From NCBI RefSeq assembly GCF_002878395.1, contig NC_061118.1:132608705-132672704 (forward strand): a stretch of DNA of 64,000 bases, in the 5' to 3' direction. The position numbers were made by a program, and so were the translations under genes. The stretch's first letter is position 1, and the number at the start of each line of letters is the position of its first letter. The notes under the pieces were generated by a model. It had not been told where the DNA came from, did not search any database, and saw only the letters and a list, made by a program, of their open reading frames with translations. Positions 59,831-64,000 of the stretch are shown in pieces. Origin of the DNA: Capsicum annuum. Taxonomy: Eukaryota; Streptophyta; Magnoliopsida; Solanales; Solanaceae.

Positions 59831-61286
59831 AAACTTCACATATAGACACCTTAGATTCCTCCTAACTAACTTCATGGTCTAAGTTTCACTAATTACATTT
59901 TATAGACATTACTTAGTGACCAAATGTATTTAGAATTCATTTATACAATATAATTGATATTAATTTTAAAGGAAAGGAAGAGTAATTAATGCTCATTATT
60001 ATCTTCAACTTTCCCCAACTTTCCCCTTCTATATAACAAAAGATGCTAGTGATTCTCCTTCCATAATTAGCCCATTTTTTGTACAAACGTATACAAATCA
60101 ATTATATTTCTTTCAATTGAATTTTAACTCTCTCTCTCTCTACACACACTCACACTCTTCTATTTACACACATTCAAATTTTATAATTATTTATAATGTA
60201 TATTATATACATATGCATATCAACAACACATTATATAAACATATAATATATACATATGCAATTAAATGAATAAACATATACTATGAAACAAACACATTTG
60301 TATAATATATACATATGCGTATTAACTATGTATTGAATTAAATATATACATATGTATATCAACGATATATTGTATAAACGTATAATATTATACATTTACA
60401 ATTAAATGATTGAACATTTTTATATTAGGATCCTAATACATTGATACTCATTCTAATATGTGATACACAATATATAAAAATCAACGTATGTATATAGAAA
60501 TAATTATACTTATATGCACATGTATGTACATATATACAGATATGCATATGTATATATATACAAATATAGAACATATGTATACACATATGTATAATGCAAA
60601 TATGAAACAACACATACATATGCATATACATATGTATGTGTAACAACACAGAACAAACTTGTATACATATATAGTTATACAAAAATCTACATATATACAT
60701 TAAAAACATACATCCAATACATTCATATGTATATAAAAATATACAAATGAAAAAAATATAGTGGCTAATTAACAAGAAATTGGTCACTTGAAGACCTAAC
60801 TAACACTGCAAATAGAAGAAATTTGAATAAAATTAGTGGCTAATGTAGAGAGTACCTTAAAAAAAAGGAAAATAAATCTATATATTCCGTAAAAAATAAA
60901 AATTACCGTAAAAATCTTCAAACAAAAATCTTTAAATCATATATCCGCGGAAGTTTAGGGATGAAAAATTGCTCCAAGTAATCTTCAATAAGAAAACACA
61001 GCGCATGTGTAGGTGAAACACAAAAAATCTGGAGGTTTAGGATAAAAATATTCTTTGATATATGTTTAATGTGCGTGAATTACATATTACTGCTAAATCC
61101 TCCAATCAGCTAAGAGAGAGAAAAAAATTAATTATGAGAGAGATAGTTAAAAATTATAATTGTATATAGGAGCCTGAAAACGAAGTTTTATAACTAACAA
61201 GTAACCATGAATGATGATAATTTTTTAAAACCTTAATTATATCACATAATTATAAAATTATTTTATCTATAGTGTATAAATTTTCC
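59831..61286. mobile_element. Unclassified 1.46-kb insertion in the copia LTR
   Basis: Interrupts the LTR between GTGAATA and TATTCTTAAC, with TA possibly duplicated (59829-59830, 61287-61288). The ends AAACTTCACATATAGA and TCTATAGTGTATAAATTT are loosely inverted (about 13 of 17 with a gap), so a small TIR DNA transposon is possible. Inside are a promoter-like stretch (TCTATATAAC near 60028-60037, then a CT/CA-rich run 60125-60175) and an AT-rich, CATATG-rich repeat zone 60185-60760. No coding sequence is recognised. Confidence 0.5.
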
Positions 61287-61337
61287 TATTCTTAACTACT
61301 TGCCACAAAGTAACATGGACAAACAATTGCACAACAC
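61287..61337 (-). repeat. RLC1 5' LTR, part 2
   Basis: TATTCTTAACTACTTGCCAC through AATTGCACAACA, aligned with 14473-14523. Confidence 0.85.
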
Positions 61338-61342
61338 TTTCT
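61338..61342. repeat. RLC1 target site duplication, right copy
   Basis: CTTTC, identical to 14220-14224. Confidence 0.85.
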
Positions 61343-62390
61343 TGTATGCAGTGACTTCTTATGAAAAACAAGGAGACAAATAGCACTTCAGCGATAAAAA
61401 AATGACAGCCTATAGCCCATGAATTATAATTCCCTGTATAAGCTATTTGTTTTGTCACTAGTTGCTAATGCCTTCGTTTTTTTTTTTTTTTTTTTTTTTG
61501 TATTTTTTGTTTTTGTATTTTTTATTTTCCTCTATGTTGTTGGTTACTGCCTTCTTCTTACTTTTATTTTGTTTCAACAATGTTCTGTTTATAAAATTTT
61601 GGCTGCTCTATTTTTTTAATTAAATCAATCTGCTCTCATATTTTTTATTTTTTTTTTAAAATCAAATATGATTTTGTTGTTTTTTACTTTTCCAATAAAG
61701 TGGAGATAGTTAAAATAGAAAAAAGGTCAATGCAGTGTAACCATTCAAAAGAGTTTATTTTTTATATAATTCATGTGTTATAAATGTATAATAAAATACA
61801 AAAGTGTGTATTTTTATTTTCTGTGTACAAATAACATATTTTATACAACAATAATATATCTATATTTTATATAATAATAATACAATTTCTATACACATTA
61901 TACACATATGCATAATCGATATAACAATGATACAACTTATATACACATCATAACAAGAATTATACAATTTCAACAAACATGCTATAAAATCTTTAGCTAC
62001 AATAATTATTCAGATACATATTCTCTACAATAATGATAAAATTTCTATACAGATCATATAAGGATATATATCCTATATAATAATTATACAGTTCTTACAC
62101 ACACACATACATATATATATGAGAATCTTTCAGAAATAGCAACACTTTGTTATAAAATTCACCTTTTATAGTCATATTTTATATAATTTCTATTTATAGC
62201 CATTGTATTTAGTTTACGCCCGCTATATTCAATTTTTATCAATAGTCTGTATTCATAAAAGTTATAAATAAAGTACCTATTTAGCCGCTATATTCGATTC
62301 ACAACCGTTGTATTCACTTTTACTCAGTGGCTTGTATTTTTAAAAAAATATATATACACTACATATTTGGTCTCTCCAAAAACGCTACCA
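61343..62390. other. AT-rich flank, no gene seen
   Basis: Includes a 23-T homopolymer at 61477-61499 and AT-rich ATACA/TATAC-rich sequence to about 62110. From about 62120 the wording (CAGAAATAGCAAC, repeated TATATTC near TTTAGC) hints at a dispersed AT-rich element, but I cannot define its ends. Confidence 0.5.
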
Positions 62391-62610
62391 TATTTTTCTT
62401 TATCATTTTTTTATATTTTTCTTTTTCGTGTTTTCCTCGTTTTTTCTTCTTCTTTTTTCTATTTTTATTTTTTTCATTTTTTATTTTATTTTTTTCTCTC
62501 TTCTATCTTTAACTTCTATTTCTCTTTCTTCTTTGATTTTTTTGTTTTCTTTTTTATACTTATTTTCTTTTTCATTTTTTTGTTCTATTTTCGAGAAATA
62601 TGACTACTCG
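62391..62610. repeat. Polypyrimidine low-complexity block
   Basis: Almost entirely T and C with short TTTTCTT words on the plus strand. Open frames here are Phe/Ser/Leu simple-sequence translations and not genes. Confidence 0.85.
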
Positions 62611-63392
62611 AGTACAAGTCATGGATGATAACATAAATATAATAATTGTTTATCGTATTTGTAGTCACACCATCTTTTATATTTTTATATTCATTGATAC
62701 AATTATTTTTGTATTTGTATTTTTCAGTTCGTGCTTGTATTTGTATTTTGCATTTGTATTTATATTTATAGTTATCAGTTATATTTGTATTTGTTAGTTC
62801 GCACCATCATTTATATTTTATATAATTCACACTTGTATTTTAAAGAACTGTTTTGTACGTTTATTTTATAATTGACTCTATATTATATTGAATTATATTT
62901 GTATTGTGATTTTATTGTGTTTGTATATTTATATTATATTTGTATTTTGTTTTTGTCGATGTCTTTTAATTTTTAATGAATTATTTTATATTTGTAAATT
63001 GATTGCATATTGTATTTAGCTGTGATTATGTACAATTTATCATTTGTATTTGTATACAAACAAGTAAATGCATTAATTGTTATTTCTTGATTCTAAAGTA
63101 TATAAATATGTAATCTATCATTTGATACAAATGTACCATTTTGTATTTGTATGTCAAAATTATCATTCGTATTTGTAAATAAACAAACATCAATTGATAC
63201 AAATACAATTACAACTAAATGAAAAAAAATAATTTTATAAATAAAATATGTATTTGTATATATTGTATATGTATAAAAAATTGAATTTTATTTATTTGTA
63301 TCAATAAATACAACTCGTATCAATAAATACAAACAAGTATTCATAGAAATAAAATCAATCGTTCCTTTTCAATAATTAAAAAAATACAAATG
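62611..63392. repeat. TTTGTA-rich region
   Basis: Irregular TATTTGTATTTG words on both strands, including a partial version of the downstream 26-bp unit near 62720-62840. No coding sequence. Confidence 0.6.
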
Positions 63393-63690
63393 ATAGTTAG
63401 CATTTGTATTTATATTTTATAGTTCGCACTTGTATTTGTATGTTATAGTTCGTATTTGTATTTATATTTTATAGTTTGCACTTGTATTTGTATGTTATAG
63501 TTCGTATTTGTATTTGTATGTTATAGTTCGCATTCGTATTTGTATTTTATAATTCACAATTGTATCTGTATGTTATAGTTCACATTTGTATTTGTATTTT
63601 ATAGTTTGCATTAGTATTTGTATGTTATAGTTCACATTTGTATTTGTATTTTATAGTTCCCACTTGTATTTGTGTTTGATAATTTGCACA
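63393..63690. repeat. 26-bp tandem array, about 11 copies
   Basis: Unit close to ATAGTTCGCATTTGTATTTG plus TATGTT or TATTTT. The two endings mostly alternate, giving a 52-bp higher-order period. Confidence 0.85.
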
Positions 63691-64000
63691 AATGAAAAGA
63701 AGGAGAAAAAAAAGAAGGAGAAAAAATTAGAGAAAAAGAAGGAGAAAAGATACCCAAAAAAGGAGAGAAATAGAAAATAGAGAAAAAAAATAAAATAAAA
63801 AATAGAAGGAGAAAAAATGAAAAGGAAAAAAAGAAAAAGAAAAAAAATGAAAAACTAAAAAAATGAAACAAAAACGAAAAAGAAAAAAGTGAAAAGAAAA
63901 AAGATAGAGAAAACAACAAAAAAAAGGAAAAGAAAAAATGAAGAAAAAAACTAAAACAAAGAGAGTAATAGAAAATTGAGAAAAAAAATACATGAGAGAG
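63691..64000. repeat. Polypurine low-complexity block to the window end
   Basis: Almost only A and G on the plus strand (AAAAAGAAGGAG words). The minus-strand open frames are Phe/Ser simple-sequence shadows. Confidence 0.85.

Larger units (their letters stand above)
14225..61337 (-). mobile_element. RLC1: Ty1/copia element split by nested insertions
   Basis: Minus-strand copia element. The 5' LTR is at 59582-61337 (with a later insertion inside), gag and integrase at 57237-59501, then B2 intervenes (17076-57231), and the end of integrase, RT, RNase H and the 3' LTR lie at 14225-17075. Without insertions it is about 5.5 kb, normal for copia. Integrase before RT is the copia order. The reading across the B2 junction is continuous at protein level: ...ERNIAHL on the right side leads to APPQHTNMGPKRTLGIYVGF on the left. 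A perfect 5-bp duplication brackets it. It is the oldest layer of the right nest. Confidence 0.9.

Noticed and set aside
60425..60787. 120-codon ORF rich in Tyr, Ile, Cys and His (envelope-like idea)
   Set aside because: Produced by CATATG/TACATA-rich repeats in the 1.46-kb insertion; no signal or domain.
62327..62797. Hydrophobic Phe-rich ORFs that look like membrane proteins
   Set aside because: They translate a T/C low-complexity block; several frames are open at once, as expected from composition.
63632..63993. Minus-strand Phe/Ser-rich ORFs
   Set aside because: Shadow of the A/G low-complexity block.

Overview
The window looks like repeat-rich heterochromatin from a flowering plant. 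Composition is AT-rich. Essentially all recognisable coding sequence belongs to Ty3/gypsy and Ty1/copia LTR retrotransposons. The mix of Del/Tekay-like chromoviruses, a Tat/Ogre-like gag element and initiator-Met primer sites suggests a Solanaceae genome (pepper, tomato, potato or tobacco type). That taxonomic guess is an inference from family resemblance. I see no intact host gene, no rRNA or tRNA gene, no CRISPR array and no bacterial-type operon. All retroelement genes are broken by stops, frameshifts or nested insertions.

Left nest (1-14129): a chromovirus called B1 here (minus strand; gag/protease at 503-2239, 5' LTR starting at 2455) is cut twice by a second chromovirus family, A. A plus-sense A LTR fragment (A0, 1-502) sits in B1 protease. 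A nearly complete minus-strand A element (A1, 2571-12143) sits in the B1 5' LTR, which resumes at 12144 and ends at 14129.

Right nest (14225-61337): a minus-strand Ty1/copia element (RLC1) with 299-bp LTRs and a perfect 5-bp target duplication, CTTTC, is split into halves 40 kb apart by a plus-strand chromovirus B2 (17076-57231). B2 is interrupted twice. A minus-strand chromovirus B3 (20177-38234) lies in its gag. A minus-strand Tat/Ogre-like, gag-only element D (41341-55803) with a 4.1-kb LTR lies in its integrase. The B3 5' LTR is itself invaded by an unusual array C (29732-38063): four LTRs in tandem, of two alternating subtypes, separated by internal regions of only 29, 77 and 2483 bp. 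A deletion near 55803 fuses the truncated D 5' LTR to a truncated B2 3' LTR. A 1.46-kb unclassified insertion (59831-61286) sits in the copia 5' LTR.

Far right (61343-64000): no gene is seen. The region is AT-rich, with a 23-T run, a polypyrimidine block, an 11-copy 26-bp tandem array and a polypurine block reaching the window end.

The genes do not form a host pathway. They are decayed gag, protease, reverse transcriptase, RNase H, integrase and chromodomain modules. The nesting gives a relative insertion order: copia, then B2, then B3 and D, then array C inside B3; and separately B1, then A0 and A1. The features most worth a second look are array C with its 29-nt internal region, the three tandem-repeat blocks in D (17 x 57 bp exactly), and a conserved self-complementary leader motif in the chromoviruses.
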